NCBI GenBank assembly: GCA_003667245.1 | Contig: RCNN01000208.1 | Coordinates: 1 to 64,000 of the forward strand | Length of the DNA: 64,000 bases | DNA from: Heterostelium multicystogenum | Lineage: Eukaryota > Evosea > Eumycetozoa > Acytosteliales > Acytosteliaceae | Reading direction: 5' to 3' | In this document: in pieces, positions 22,664 through 35,341 of the stretch | Layout: each line of letters opens with the position of its first letter | Position numbering within the stretch: position 1 is the first letter of the stretch | Program-made: the position numbers and the translations under genes | The notes under the pieces: model-generated | Databases searched by the model: none | Seen by the model: the letters and a program-made list of their open reading frames with translations, nothing else | What the model was told of the DNA's origin: nothing

Positions 22664-25600
22664 ATGTCAGATCAACCTTTGTTCGATGAATTTGGTAATC
22701 TTATTGAAGATGACGATGCTCAACAACAGGTAGCTGATGGCTATGCTAATGACGACGATCAATTTCAACCTGGTGTCGACGATGACGAGGGAAATGATCT
22801 GACTGGTGTCGACATGTCTAGAGACGAAGCTGACAGATATCATGGCGACGAGGATGGCCACGCAGGCACAAACGGAGTTGCCAATGGCAAAGACAGAATG
22901 GATGTGGACGTAGAGATGAGAAGCAATGCCATCGTGCTACACGAGGATAAAAAGTACTTCCCAGATGCATCGGAGGTGTTTCAGGGTGCTGAAGTCATGG
23001 TGCAAGACGAAGATACTCAGCCAATTAGCAAGCCAATCATTGCAACCAATAAGACCCGCTCCTTCACATTGACAGAGCAGGACCTTCCCCCAACAACCTA
23101 CTCCAAGCAATTCCTCGTCGATCTCCTACAGTTTCCACACCTCATTCGTAACGTCTGTCTTGTTGGTAATCTTTCAAGTGGAAAGACCTCATTCATGGAT
23201 ATGCTATTCTTGCAGACACACGAAAAGAAATGGACACACTCCAAACCAGTAAGTAGACAGGCAAACTTAACGTAGTACCCACCTCCCTGTACTAATACAA
23301 TCCAATTTGTTTCGCTACCTCTAGATAAGATATACAGATACAAGAAAGATGAACAGGAGCGTGGACTATCAATTAAAACAACTCCCATGACATTGGTACT
23401 ACAGAATTCAAAGGACAAGAGTTATGTTTGCAATATTTTAGATACTCCAGGTCATGTCAATTTCTCGGATGAGGTCACAGCTTCGATGAGATTGTGCGAT
23501 ACAGCAGTGATTGTCGTTGATGCGCTAGAAGGTGTCATGATGCAGACCGAGCGTCTCATCCAACATGCCATCAACGAAGGCTTGGCTATTTGTGTAATCA
23601 TCAACAAGATCGATCGTTTGATTTTGGAGCTACGACTCCCACCAACTGACGCCTATTTCAAGATCAAACATACTATCGACGAAATCAATCAGATTCTAGA
23701 CAAAGCAGTATATGGTAGTCAGACAGTAAGAATCTCGCCCGAGGCTGGAAACGTAGTGTTTGCATCATCTGAGATGGGTTGGTGCTTCACTTTGACATCT
23801 TTTGCCAAGATCTATTCCGTTGGATTCGGAGGTGGATTCGCACCTGAGGAGTTTGCTAAACGTCTCTGGGGAGACTTGTATTTCAACAAAGAGAAGCGTG
23901 TATTCCGTAGAAAACCAGAAGACCCAGACATGCAGCGTTCATTCATTCACTTTATACTTAATCCGCTCTATAAAATCTATTCAACCATTGTGTCGAGCGA
24001 CAAGTCTGGCGTCGAGAAGATGCTTTTTGAGCTTGGAATTCGTTTGCCAAGAGAAACACTCGATATGGATGTCAAGCCATTGCTCCGTATCGTTTTAGGT
24101 TCATTCTTTGGAAAGTCAGAGGGATTCGTAGACATGCTAACCACAATGCCATCACCACTCGATACCGCAGCAAAGAAAACAGAACAATACTATACAGGTC
24201 CAATGATTGGTCCATATGCTGAATCACTAAAGAAATGCGATCCAAATGGTCCTCTTGTAATGCACATAACCAAATTGATATGCCGCCCAGATGGTGTCAA
24301 GTTTGACTGTCTCGCTCGGGTAATGAGTGGAACCGCCACCAAAGGATTGGTTCGTGTTCTTGGTGAGAAATACTCACCCGACAACGACGAGGATCTGGTC
24401 CTTGACGAAATTACACGTATTTCCATTGGAGAAGCACGATACCAGATAGAGGTGGAGAAGGCATACCCTGGTTCACTGGTGTTGCTCGAGGGTGTTGACA
24501 ACTCCATTGTGAAAACTGCCACAATCGTGGGAGAGAACGATATCGATCCAAATGAGCCGGATTCATGTGCTCATATATTCCGTCCACTTCAATTCAATAC
24601 CAAATCAGTTTGTAAAGTTGCTATCGAACCACTGAATCCATCGGAATTGCCCAAGATGCTGGAAGGTCTGAGAAAAATCAACAAGAGCTACCCGCTTGCC
24701 ATTACCCGTGCAGAGGAGTCAGGTGAACACATTATCCTTGGAACAGGAGAACTCTATTTAGATTGTATTTTACACGATTTGAGAACAATGTACACTCAAA
24801 TCGAGATTAAAGTTGATGATCCAGTCATCTGTTTGTCTGAGACCATTGCAGAGACCTCGGCCATCCGATGTCGTGCCGATACCCAAAATAAGAAGAATAG
24901 CTTAACAATGATATGCGAGCCACTCGAAAAAGGTTTGGCCGACGATATTGAATCAGGAACAGTTAAAATCGAATGGCCAAAGAAGAAGCGTACCGAATTC
25001 TTCCAGAGCAAATACGGTTGGGACGTTCTTGCAGCAAACAATATTTGGGCATTCGGTCCCGATACCTATGGCCCAAATGTATTGATAAACGATACATTTT
25101 CAACCGAAATCAACCGTTCACATCTCATGGCTGTCAGCGAGTCGGTTGTCAGAGGATTCCAGTGGGCAACAAAGGAGGGTCCTCTTGTAGACGAACCCAT
25201 TAGAAACACAAAATTCAAACTCATAGACGCAACCATTGCACCCGAGCCAATCGCTCGTTCCAGTGGACACATTGTCCCGCGCTGCTAGATCAGCCACTCA
25301 CTCTGCATTTTTAGTTGCCACTCCACGTTTGATGGAGCCAATCTTCATGGTTGAAGTCATCTCTCCACCCGACTGTGTACAAGCCATTGAAACAGTACTA
25401 ACACGTCGTCGTGGCCATATTATTCACGACTTCCCCAAGCCTGGAACTCCACTATATATTACCAAGGCCCTATTGCCAGTGCTAGACTCCTATGGATTCG
25501 AAACTGACCTCAGATCACACACCCAGGGTCAAAGTTTTTTGTTTGTCTACATTCGACCACTGGCAAGTGGTGCCTGGAGACCCACTTGACAAATCAATTG

Positions 25601-25758
25601 TACTTAAACCATTAGAACCAAGTCCACAAGCGCATTTGGCTCGTGAACTACTCATCAAAACAAGAAGAAGAAAGGGACTAAGTGAAGATGTAAATTTGAG
25701 TAAACATTTCGATGAAGAACAACTATTACAATTGACTCACCAATTGGGAGATCTATAA
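22664..25758 (+). CDS. eftud2: U5 snRNP GTPase EFTUD2/Snu114
   Basis: An EF-2-like GTPase of the U5 snRNP that controls Brr2 and Prp8 during spliceosome activation and disassembly. Exon 1 (22664-23248) has the acidic N-terminus and the P-loop GNLSSGKTS. An intron (GTAAGT...CTCTAG) ends at 23324. Exon 2 has [25 protein letters not shown] (G3), NKIDR (G4), then EF-2 domains II-V, ending THQLGDL at 25758. Three frame breaks disrupt an otherwise canonical protein: near 23340 just after the acceptor, near 25275 (HIVP to [15 protein letters not shown]), and near 25536 where a T6 run should be T5. Expected length is close to the usual 970 or so residues. These look like read errors. It follows INTS14 in tandem and converges with eIF5B. 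Confidence 0.93.
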
Positions 25759-25899
25759 CCTGAAAACAACAATCAAGCAAATAAAATTCAAAGCAATTAT
25801 AAGATGCGACATAACTTGGCCTTTCCCCTGACTGCTTATCAGCTTGTCATGTGAAAGTAAGGATGATTTGTGTATTATTATTAATCTATATTATTTCTT
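25759..25899. other. Convergent 3' ends of EFTUD2 and eIF5B
   Basis: A short AT-rich gap with 3' UTR-type sequence for both genes and no separate gene. Confidence 0.4.
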
Positions 25900-28800
25900 T
25901 TATTGAATCTTAAATACTTGTTTCATGTGAACAATTAATTGTTTATCTTGTTTTGTAAGTTCGTCTGACCAAGCCTCCTTTAGTGCATCAATGGAATCAC
26001 GAGAGATCTTAGAATACCATGGCTTCTTGTCGTCAAAGTGTCTACCAAATGTTGTTTTGGTGGCAGAATCGTCGATGGCAACTGAAACTTCATCATCTTT
26101 CTTGGCGATTGTGACATCCTTTTCATTGAGTTTAATTGTTTGTACAACACCAACTTCAACATGTTGTTGATTTGGATCTGGTACGATGATTGGAGTACCA
26201 ATACGCAAGGTTCCTTCTCTAACACGGATACCAACCAAAATTGGATCCTTTTGACGGAAAACTTTAATGACATCGAGAATGCATGGCCATACGCAAATAC
26301 CAGCAGTTTCTGCTCTGAGTTTTTCTTTGATGGCACCAAAGTGATTCTTCAGACGGTCAACAAACAAATAAATAGTTTCCTCTGACATAATTGTGATCTT
26401 TAACTCATTGGCTGCTTGAAGAGCAGACTCTTCTACCTTGACACCAAAATGCCAACAAGATTGCGTATTTTGGATCTTTAGTTGCCATAATGGCTGCATT
26501 CATAACGTGCTTCTTGTGGACTGGACCAATAGCCTTGAAGGCAACTGGAATCTTCTCACCCTTCAAGAACGATGAGAAAGCTTCAAGTGAACCGAGAGTT
26601 GAGGCTTGGATGGTGACACCAATCTCTTCGGTATCATCAACGGCAAGTACGGCATCAACGTCTCTTTGGGCTTCACGCTTCAACTCCTCGATATCGTCGT
26701 CTTCACCAACAACAAATAAAGAGGTACCGGCAACAGCCTTGTCGAGACCCTGGGCAACGATCTTTACACCCATTGAGGCTCTGATTGATTTATTTGGAAT
26801 GAGGGCAGACTTGACACGAGTCTCTCTGAGGGGAGGTGGCGTCAGAAGTGATCTGATAGTTGTTACAATGGGTCCACCGAAACCACTGACCACAATCTTG
26901 TCACCTTCATTCAACACACCATTGACTAAGACAGCGTCAACGGTGGTACCCAAACCTTCGATTGCCTTAACTTCAAGAATGGTACATTCTAATTTGTTTC
27001 TGTAGGTAACCTTCTCTGACATGATCTTTTGCATCAACTGAACAACAACCAACATCAAATCACCCAAACCTTCACCTGTGACGGCAGAGGTTGGAACCAA
27101 AGATACGACCTTCTTGTAGTCAGAGTTTCTCCAGTAGAGTGCAGCATTCAACTCGTGCTCAGCAAGTTGGGCAATGATTCTGTTGGTCTTAGACTCGAAA
27201 TCTTGTGCTGTGTGTCTGTTTTGTAACTTGAGCTCTTCGTTCATGCTGAGATTTACATACTTTTGCCATTCGTAGACTCTGTCAACCTTGTTCAAGGCGA
27301 CAACGAATGGAGTCTTTCTCATACGCAAAAGATTGATAGACTCAATGGTTTGCTTCTCGATACCGTGCATAATATCAATGACCAAGATAGCAAGATCGCA
27401 GAGACCGGAACCTCTGGAACGCAAATTGTTGAAAGATTCGTGACCTGGTGTATCGATCAACAACAAACCTGGAAGCTTGAAATTGACCTTGAGTTTCTCG
27501 TTGATACCTTTAGTTTGCTCTTTGATTGTGTCGACTGGGACGAAAGAGGCACCAATTTGCTGGGTAATTCCACGTGCTTCACCACCTTGGACATTGGTGC
27601 TACGAATCTTATCGAGCAACGATGTCTTACCAGTGTCGACGTGACCAAGAATACAGAGAATTGGTGAACGCAACTCCTTCTCTGATTGTGTTTCCTGTGT
27701 ATCTGGAGAATTGCTACCACTGGTGGAAGTTGTTGTGGTAGTAGATTTTACATCCTTTCCTGCCTTCTTTCCTTTCTTTTCTTTCTTGGCTGCTTCTTTC
27801 TCCTCTTGTCTCTTCTTTTCCTCTTCTTCCAAACGTTTCTTTTCTCTTCTTCCTTTCTCTTTTGAATGTCTTCCATTGACTCCCATCCGTCAGCATCCCA
27901 ACTCTCCATAACTTCTTCCTCGACAGGTGGACTGCTAGTTGCTGACTCTTCAATCTTGACCTCTTGAATTTGCTCTGCAAGTTGGTTAACAGCATCCTTC
28001 TTTCCTTTCTTCTTAGCATAGACAACTTTCTTTTGTTTCACCTGCTGCTAATGTTGGGTTCTCCAAGGCGGCGACCTTGTGACCAGCTGCCTTTAATTTC
28101 TCGAGACGCTCGATTCTGTCTTTTTCCTTTTGCTCTTCAGCTTCTACCAACTTACGCTCTGCCTTTCTCTTTGCTTTTTCCTCTGCCTTGATTCTATTAC
28201 GCTCTTCGTCTTCCTTTGCCTTTATAGCTGCTAATCTAGCATCCTCCTCAGCCTTCTTCTTTTTGTTCTCTTCTTCCAATCTCTTTCTTTCTTCCTCTTG
28301 TCTTTGCTTCAAAAGGAAACCAGAAAGCTTTTCTTCTTCTTGTGGAGCTGCTTTCTTTTCTTGAGCACCCTTCTTCTTGTTGGCTGCTTTCTTCTTTGCT
28401 GCTGCTTTACTTGGTGGTGGAGTTGGAGTAGCTGGCTTCTTTGGAGCCTCCTCTTCTTCAGATTCTGATTCTGAAGCAGATTGATTAGCTGGGCTTGCTG
28501 TAGCTGGTGATCCTTCTTGAATCTTCTTTGCTTCCTCTGCATCTTTCTCGAAATCCTCATCCCAGTAGTTTTGTCTTTCTTTCTTTCCTTTTGCTGCTGC
28601 TTTCTTAGCTGGTGCTGGTGCTGGTTTGGCTGGTTGTTTAGCAGCTGGTTTGGCAGCTGGTTTTAGCAGCACCCTTCTTTGCTGGTGCAACTTCCTCTTC
28701 AGACTCTGACTCTGATTCGGATTCAGACTCTGATTCAGATGGTGGCAATACCTTCTTTGCTGGTGCAGCAGCCTTCTTTCCTTTGGCTGGAGCTGGCTTC

Positions 28801-29668
28801 TTTGGAGCCTCCTCTTCAGATTCAGATTCAGACTCTGATGCAGACTCTGATTCAGATGGTGACTCCAACATCTTCTTTGCAATTGATCCTTTCTTTGCTG
28901 CTGGTTTGGCTGCTGGTTTGGCAGTTGGTTTAGCAGCACCCTTCTTTGCTGGTGCAACTTCCTCTTCAGACTCCGACTCTGATTCAGACTCTGATTCAGA
29001 TGGTGGCAATACTTTCTTTGCTGGGGCGGCAGCCTTCTTACCCTTAGCTGGGGCTGGCTTCTTTGGAGCCTCCTCCTCAGACTCAGATTCAGACTCTGAT
29101 GCAGATTCTGATTCAGAAGGTGACTCTAACATCTTCTTTGCAATTGATCCTTTCTTTGCTGCTGGCTTAGCAGCTGGTTTAGCAGCGGCCTTAGTAGCAC
29201 CCTTCTTTGGGGCGACCTCTTCCTCTGACTCTGACTCTGATTCAACCTTTTTCTTTCCATTTTGCTTCTTCTTGGCGGCAGTAGCTTGTTGCTTTCCTTT
29301 TGATTTTGAAGCAACTACTTCCTCCTCGCTTTCAGAATCTGAAGCTTGACCAGACTGTAATTTCTCAACTCTGGCACGATCCTTGTCAGCCTCTTCTGAA
29401 TCCCAATAGTTTTTCTTGTTTTCTTTGTTTTCCCATTTCTAAAAAGTGTTTGTTTCTACGCTGTTGTTGTTGTTAACTAAAATCTGTAAACTTTTTCTTC
29501 TTATTTATCTTAATAACCAACTATTTAATGATTCAAACAAACATAATAACATTAGCATATGAATTAACATTCATCAATCAATCTCAATCAATCAATCACA
29601 ACAACAAAGATCAACAAAGTACCTACCTTCTGAATAACAATATTCTGATCTTCTTCTTGATGATACAT
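25900..29668 (-). CDS. eif5b: Translation initiation factor eIF5B
   Basis: The ribosomal-subunit-joining GTPase. A 14-codon first exon (29668-29627, [14 protein letters not shown]) is joined across a 187-bp intron to [20 protein letters not shown] at 29438. The N-terminal third is Ser-Glu/Lys-Ala-Pro low complexity with 87-residue tandem repeats. The G domain has GHVDTGKTS (G1), [12 protein letters not shown] (switch I), DTPGHESF (G3) and NKVDR (G4), followed by domains II-IV, ending [11 protein letters not shown]. Frame changes near 28670, 28030, 27845 and 26440 (a TTTT that should be TTT) sit inside conserved or lysine-rich sequence and look like errors. The start is chosen by splice phase and the NYWD motif downstream. 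Confidence 0.93.
28638..29260 (-). repeat. Tandem 261-bp (87-residue) repeats in eIF5B N-terminus
   Basis: A unit runs [67 protein letters not shown] and restarts with MLESPSES. Two near-complete units are visible, plus a partial one at the N-terminal side with [17 protein letters not shown]. The copies differ mainly in the number of Ser-Glu pairs. This is a place for assembly collapse or expansion. Confidence 0.85.
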
Positions 29669-30347
29669 TAAATATTTATAATGAATATAACCTTCTTTTT
29701 AAACTATTACTACCAAAACAAATATTTCTAACTAAACTACTTTATCTCTTTATCTTTTACTTTACTTTATCGTTTTGATTCCTATCTTGATCCGAATGTA
29801 AGTAAGAGTTTGTTTCGTTTTGTTTCGTTTTGTTTTGCTTGGTTTCTGAAAACTTGAGAAGATGATTGAGAATAGATTAAATAATTATTGGATAATTAAG
29901 TTTCTCGGGTAGCTACTTAGTTATTATAATATAATTAGTCTTTCTTAAAGTGGAGAAAAAAGCTGGATAACCGAATGACACTTTTGTTCAACCATTTAGT
30001 TTGTGTCTCTGATTTAAGTTTTTTTGTTTTTTTGTTTTTTCAATTTTAATTTTTATATTTGTTTTTGTGGCAAGTGCAACACTTGTGATGTGATATGCAA
30101 TTCACCATCTTAACGTTACAAAAAAGCAAGGAAAAGTGCATTAACCATCATCATTCATCATATTACCTACATACACACTTTAAAGTTATCAAAATTGATT
30201 GGATGTTTTAGTGAGTGCTGGTGTATGTGTAATATACATTGTGTGCGTGTGATCCATCACCTTAATCTATTCCATCTAAAGTAGTGATTATATATTTATA
30301 TTGTATACTGTTGATATTATAAGTACACAAACGAAACAACAACAACA
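29669..30347. promoter_or_regulatory. Divergent region between eIF5B and TRAPPC4
   Basis: AT-rich, with TTTGTTTCGT-type repeats near 29810-29835 and T-runs near 30020-30040. No ORF or RNA gene recognised. By position it contains both promoters. Confidence 0.4.
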
Positions 30348-31002
30348 ATGACTATTTATTCTTTGTATATATTAAATAAAGCAGGTACTTTGATCTATCA
30401 AAATGTAAGCAATTAAACTTATATATCAAGCAAGCAATCAAGCAATCAATTTGAATCATGATTGCTTGGTTAGACTTGTTATGAATAGAATAGGTTATTA
30501 ATATTTAATTTGAATACTATGATATGATATCATTTTGATTTATATTTATGAATGTGATTGGTTTTAGGACTATTCAGATAACGCTGCGAAACTATCACAT
30601 AATGCATATATCAGTTTAGGATCTACATTCCATGGTTTACACGCAATTGCATCCAATCTATCACCGACTGGCTCATCCTCTGGTATCGAAGTCATAGAAA
30701 CTGAAGCATTCAAACTACAATGCTATCAAACACATACAGGTATGCATGCATATGAATGTTTTCGGAGATAGGGCATATAATTCTGACCGATCTGCTTCAA
30801 TCACTCTATAATCCTATAGGAATGAAATTCTTTACTATATCAGATCCAAACCAACAGAATCTCGAAGAAAACACTACACTCTATCTACGAACTATATACA
30901 GACTACGTTTTAAAGAATCCATTCTACGAATTGGAAATGTCAATCAGATGCGATCTGTTCGATTATAAACTGAACAGACTTTTAAAGGGTACAAATGACT
31001 AA
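30348..31002 (+). CDS. trappc4: TRAPP subunit 4 (Trs23/TRAPPC4), short form
   Basis: A core subunit of the TRAPP tethering complexes, which act on Rab1/Ypt1. There are three exons: 30348-30404 ([19 protein letters not shown]), 30568-30739 ([37 protein letters not shown]) and 30820-31002 ([25 protein letters not shown], stop at 31002). Splice phases agree. One frame break lies near 30875, before [14 protein letters not shown]. At about 138 residues it lacks the PDZ-like insertion of the animal protein and goes straight from the first beta strand to the longin core. Confidence 0.88.
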
Positions 31003-31751
31003 AGTCTAAATGCCAAAGTAACAAACACAACACAAAGAATAACATCGAGTACAGTTATTATATTATATTATTATATTATTATATGATATAATACTGCCAT
31101 TTCATTGTAAAGTAAAGTAACCAACTCAAACAACAAAGTAGTCCAATAAAGCAAAACACAACCACCACTCCTATGTAAAGTTATAGCAAACACTAAATCT
31201 TAACCTTGTCCTAATAATCTTAATAAGGGATGTCCAATATGACTAATAATGATAACACTAACCAAATTGGTAATAACACTGGTAACTTCACTAGCAAAAA
31301 TTATTAACACAACACTAGTTATGAAATTCCAATGTTAAGTAGTTATCTATGATTAATATGTCTGTCACTTCTTTATTTGGTGTGCTATCTATCTATTTGC
31401 TACTAGAAATAAATAACACTTTCGTTCATACATTTATTCATTCATTAGTAAAGTAAACTCATTCTTCATTTGTTTCGCATATTCTTAATTTTCTGAACAT
31501 ATTATATATATTGCCAACCTATTATGTTCATAGTATCGTTACTGTATTAAAATTCGATAGGCATAGATTCTTACAGCAAAACAAAAAAAAACGAAGGAAC
31601 TCGAAGTTCTGTAAGTATTTTGTAAAAACGAAAATTAATTCAAAAAAATAAAAATTTTTTGGTCAGCGTGGTGTGAGTACCTGCGCGAGAACAACAAAAG
31701 AGATTTCCTGACTACATGAGCAGCCTTTTTAGAAGTGGGGATTAATCAAAG
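31003..31751. other. Intergenic region upstream of eS6
   Basis: AT-rich with (TTATA)n repeats near 31060-31090. Near the eS6 start a C/G-containing stretch (31660-31750) probably holds its promoter and leader. No coding signal. Confidence 0.4.
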
Positions 31752-32848
31752 ATGAAGGTATGTACTTTATGTATCTATCATCATCGTCATCACACATCCA
31801 AACAAGAATACAGAGTAGAAGACATGAGGATACAGCTAGAGAACAGGATGGAGTGATAGATGATTGATGAAAAAAGAAAGTGAAGGTCAAATACTAATCG
31901 TCGACGACTACTATAGCTTAACATTGCCAACCCATCAACTGGTGCTCAAAAATGCATCAACATTGAGGACAAGCTCAAGACGTAGGTATCATAAAAAAAC
32001 ACACACCAACAGGAAAACAGCAACAGGTTACGATGATAGAGTTGAATGTGGTGTAGTTGTGGATAACAAACAAACATAAGATGATTAATATTTGGTTAAT
32101 ATTTTAGCCGTTGTTTCATTGACAAGCGTATGGGACAAGATGTCGTTGCCGACACTTTGGGTGAGGAATTCAAGGGATACGTCTTCAGAATCATGGGTGG
32201 AAACGACGGTGAAGGTTTCCCAATGATGCAAGGTGTTGCTGTTCCACACAGAGTTCGTTTGCTCTTGACCAAGAACTCCGGATGTTACGTCCCAAAGAGA
32301 GACGGTGAGAGAAAGAGAAAGTCCGTTCGTGGATGTATCGTTGCTGACGACATTGCTTCCTTGCAATTGATCATCGTCAAGAAGGGAGATGCCGAACTCG
32401 AGGGTCTCACCAACGTCTCATTCCCATCACGTAAGGGTCCAAAGAGAGCCAACAACATTCGTAAGCTCTTCAAGCTCTCCAAGGAAGACGATGTTCGTCC
32501 ATACGTCATCCGTCGTGAAGTCCCATCCAAGAAGGAGGGTCGTAAGCCAAACAGCGTTGCTCCAAAGATCCAACGTCTCGTTACTCCAGTCACCGTTGCC
32601 GTCGTAGAGCACTCCGTAGAAAGACTGTCGAGCGTAAGGTTGCCGCCGCTACTGCTGCTGCTGAATACGCCAAGTTGGTTGCCCAACGTCGTGATGCCGA
32701 GAGAAAGTCAAAGTCCTCCTCAAAGCACTCTAAGGTTTCCACCAAGGCTGCCGAGCCAGCCAAGCCAGTTGCTGCTGCTCCAGCCAAGAAAGTCGCCGCC
32801 CCAGTTGCTGCCCCAGCCAAGACTGCCACCAAAGCCGCCAAGAAATAA
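31752..32848 (+). CDS. rps6: Small ribosomal subunit protein eS6
   Basis: 40S ribosomal protein S6. There are three exons: 31752-31757 carries only Met-Lys, 31917-31981 encodes [18 protein letters not shown], and 32108-32848 begins after TTTTAG with [19 protein letters not shown]. Conserved blocks include [36 protein letters not shown] and [11 protein letters not shown] frame change near 32600 leads to [13 protein letters not shown] and the Ala/Lys-rich tail ending AAKK at 32848. The C-terminal Ser cluster phosphorylated in animals is only weakly represented (KSKSSSKHS). Codon use is strongly biased to C-ending codons, as expected for a highly expressed gene. Confidence 0.93.
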
Positions 32849-33068
32849 ACTACTTAAAGATGGGTCGTAATATATATTTTGGTGATGTTAAAAAATAAAT
32901 CTTTCATTTAATTTAAAACAATAATCAAATCTAAAACCATAGTTTACCATTTTAGTTAGATTGATTAGGATGTCCCACCCAAGTATGATTGGGCAAAACT
33001 TAAGTTAACGAGACAGGGTATTGTTGTTGTTGTTTTGCCAAGGAGCTGTTTATTTAATGGATGATTTT

Positions 33069-35331
33069 TTAAGTTGAAAGTATTTGATGAGATGGATGTG
33101 GCCGTGTTGGAGGGCAATCGGCAGCAAATATTTCAAGAGTGAAAGATGGAACAGTTTTAAATTCGAATCCAATCATTAGAATGGAGTACTGATTGTGGAT
33201 GACGGCATTGCAGATGGTTCCGTGGAATATGTTGAATGTGTCAAAGTAGCCGTTGGTGTTGTTCTTTTTCAGGTAGTCGAAGGCTATTTCAAAGTAGTGG
33301 CGGTGCTCGACTTCTCCGCGCATCGAATATTCTATGGATTTGTTGATGTTGATGGATTTTGGTAGGTGTTCCAGCAGGTATTTCAGGATTTCGGGGTGGT
33401 TGTGTGCGTGGAGCACAAAGTAGTTTTCGAGGTGGTAGTTCTGGTGGAGATAGATCAATAGGTCCAATCGATTGCCACGAACGATCGAGTCGAATGCACT
33501 ACTGACGTTCATGACGAGCCGGTTGGTGAGTATATACTCTATTATGTGAAAGTGTTGGTATTGGCAGGCACGTTCCAGTGTCAAGTAGGTAACAGGAACT
33601 TTGCAGTCGCGGTGGAGATAGCGGAAGATCTCAAGTGATCCGTGTGCCGTCACAATGTCCATGAGGATGGAGTTGTCCTGGCTGTTGAGATGGCCAAAGC
33701 TGTGAAGGATATAGATGATTCTCGTCAGGAATGGATAGATCGCCAGCAGATTGCCGTGAAAAATGGAGTTGAGAGGGATGTTGGTGGTGTTTACATGGGC
33801 GGTTGATACGATGGTTTCCACTATTTGGATGTAGAGTTCTCCGTCTACAATGACATCGTTCTCGCTGGTTGGAATTGGAATTGAAAATATGTAGTCTGGA
33901 TTGCTTGCAATGATATGTTTTACAATTGATATATTACATTTGAAAGTTGCCGACTTGAGAGCGCCATTGAAATCCATTCGTTTGCGATTGAGTGGCATGG
34001 TGTCGACATAGTTTGAATAGCTCAATGAGGTCGTTCTCAATGAGTGTAGAAAGCAAGTCTCTAAAGTGGCATTTGATAAACGCTGTGGAGTTGAGTCTGT
34101 CAATGAGCTCCCTGCTGATAATCGATGGGTGAATGTCATCAACGATGAATTTTCCGTTGGGGAAGTTGGTAATGATATAGTCTACAATCTCGAGTGAAGG
34201 TGAAAGGAGTGCTCGCTGCAGGGAGATTGCCTCTACTCCACCAGAGTATGCTCTGGAAATGACAAATTTGAATGAGGCAAAATCACAGCGTTCGATGATG
34301 TGGCTGATAGTTCGTGCGGGAAACACCACGTCCTGCCAGTGATCGCAGAGAAACTGGAGAAGTGGAGGACCGTGGTGCGAGGCCATCATGCTCACATACT
34401 CAAAGTCGTTGTTCAGGTAGCGGCCAAGCTTGTTGGCGACAATGTAGTTGAGCATGGTCATGTTTCCAAATTTGAAAGCACGCATTATTATATCTGTATA
34501 GTTCACGTCGTCGAGATTCAGCGACTCCATGAGCAGCTTGGTTATTTCAAAAGCCTCAATGGTGTCGTAGCCAAGGTTGTCGAATGTCTTTATGTAAGTT
34601 TTGCGCTGCTTGATGTCCTCCGGAAAAGTGTTGGAAATGTACTCTATGATTGCGTAGATGAACGGGAGCAGTTGCGACTCCACCGCTGTTTCCAGTGCGT
34701 TGGTGCACTGGCGGAATGAGGGGCGGTACGTCTTCATGAAAAAGCGGAACATGTTGAGGTCACCGTGGCGAATCAGCTGGCGCTGCAGCTTGAATGTGTT
34801 GATGTCGTCCAGCTTCACTTGGTGCCGCTTCTCCACGAGGTATTTGGCGACCGAGATGTTGCAGGTCTCGAATGCGCACTTGAGGAGCAGACTGTCGTCA
34901 GTCGGCAGAAAGTCAATCGCCTCTGTGATATACTCGAAAAACAGATCCGACCTGCCAAATCTGATCATCTCAATCAGCGACTGATCACGGATGAGGTCGA
35001 CACCCTTCTTTGACTTGAGGTACCTGTATTTGGTGCGATTGATCTCGTAGACACACTGAAATATGTAGTCACGAATCGTCTTTATTCTCAATAAGGTTCG
35101 AATCGACGTATCACAACCACCACCACTTCCAATGCTCGAATCAACGATACAACATGAACAACCACTGATATTACTACCACCACCAGTACCAACAGTTGAA
35201 GAAGCAGTAGTATTAATGTTAACACTAACACTTCCCATTAGTATATTGCTAAATCCAATATTTCCAATAAAAGTATTATTACTACTACTAATACCACTAC
35301 TATTATTGGTTAACACCAGATTCATTCCCAA
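33069..35331 (-). CDS. Degenerate ankyrin-repeat protein, one frameshift
   Basis: Member of a large dictyostelid family of helical, ankyrin-like proteins of unknown role. A 465-codon frame starts at 35331 with a Ser/Gly/Asn-rich leader, then repeated helix pairs such as FGRSDLFFEYITEAIDFLP, CNISVAKYLVEKRHQVKL and LEIVDYIITNFPNGKFI. A one-base shift near 34000 links it to a second frame (CNISIVKHIIASNPDYIF, LEIFRYLHRDCKVPVTYL), ending at 33069. Expected product is about 740 residues. Standard ankyrin TPLHxA signatures are absent, but spacing and the [LI]xxxxYL pattern are typical. Apart from the single shift it looks intact and uses a relatively GC-rich codon set. Confidence 0.72.
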
Positions 35332-35341
35332 AGAAAAGTAG

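Noticed and set aside
28783..29349. Plus-strand 188-codon ORF rich in Ser-Asp repeats
   Set aside because: Antisense of the Ser-Glu/Lys-Ala repeats of eIF5B. Opposite frames stay open because of low-complexity codons.
34300..35013. Plus-strand ORFs of 82-139 codons
   Set aside because: Antisense shadows of the ankyrin-like gene.
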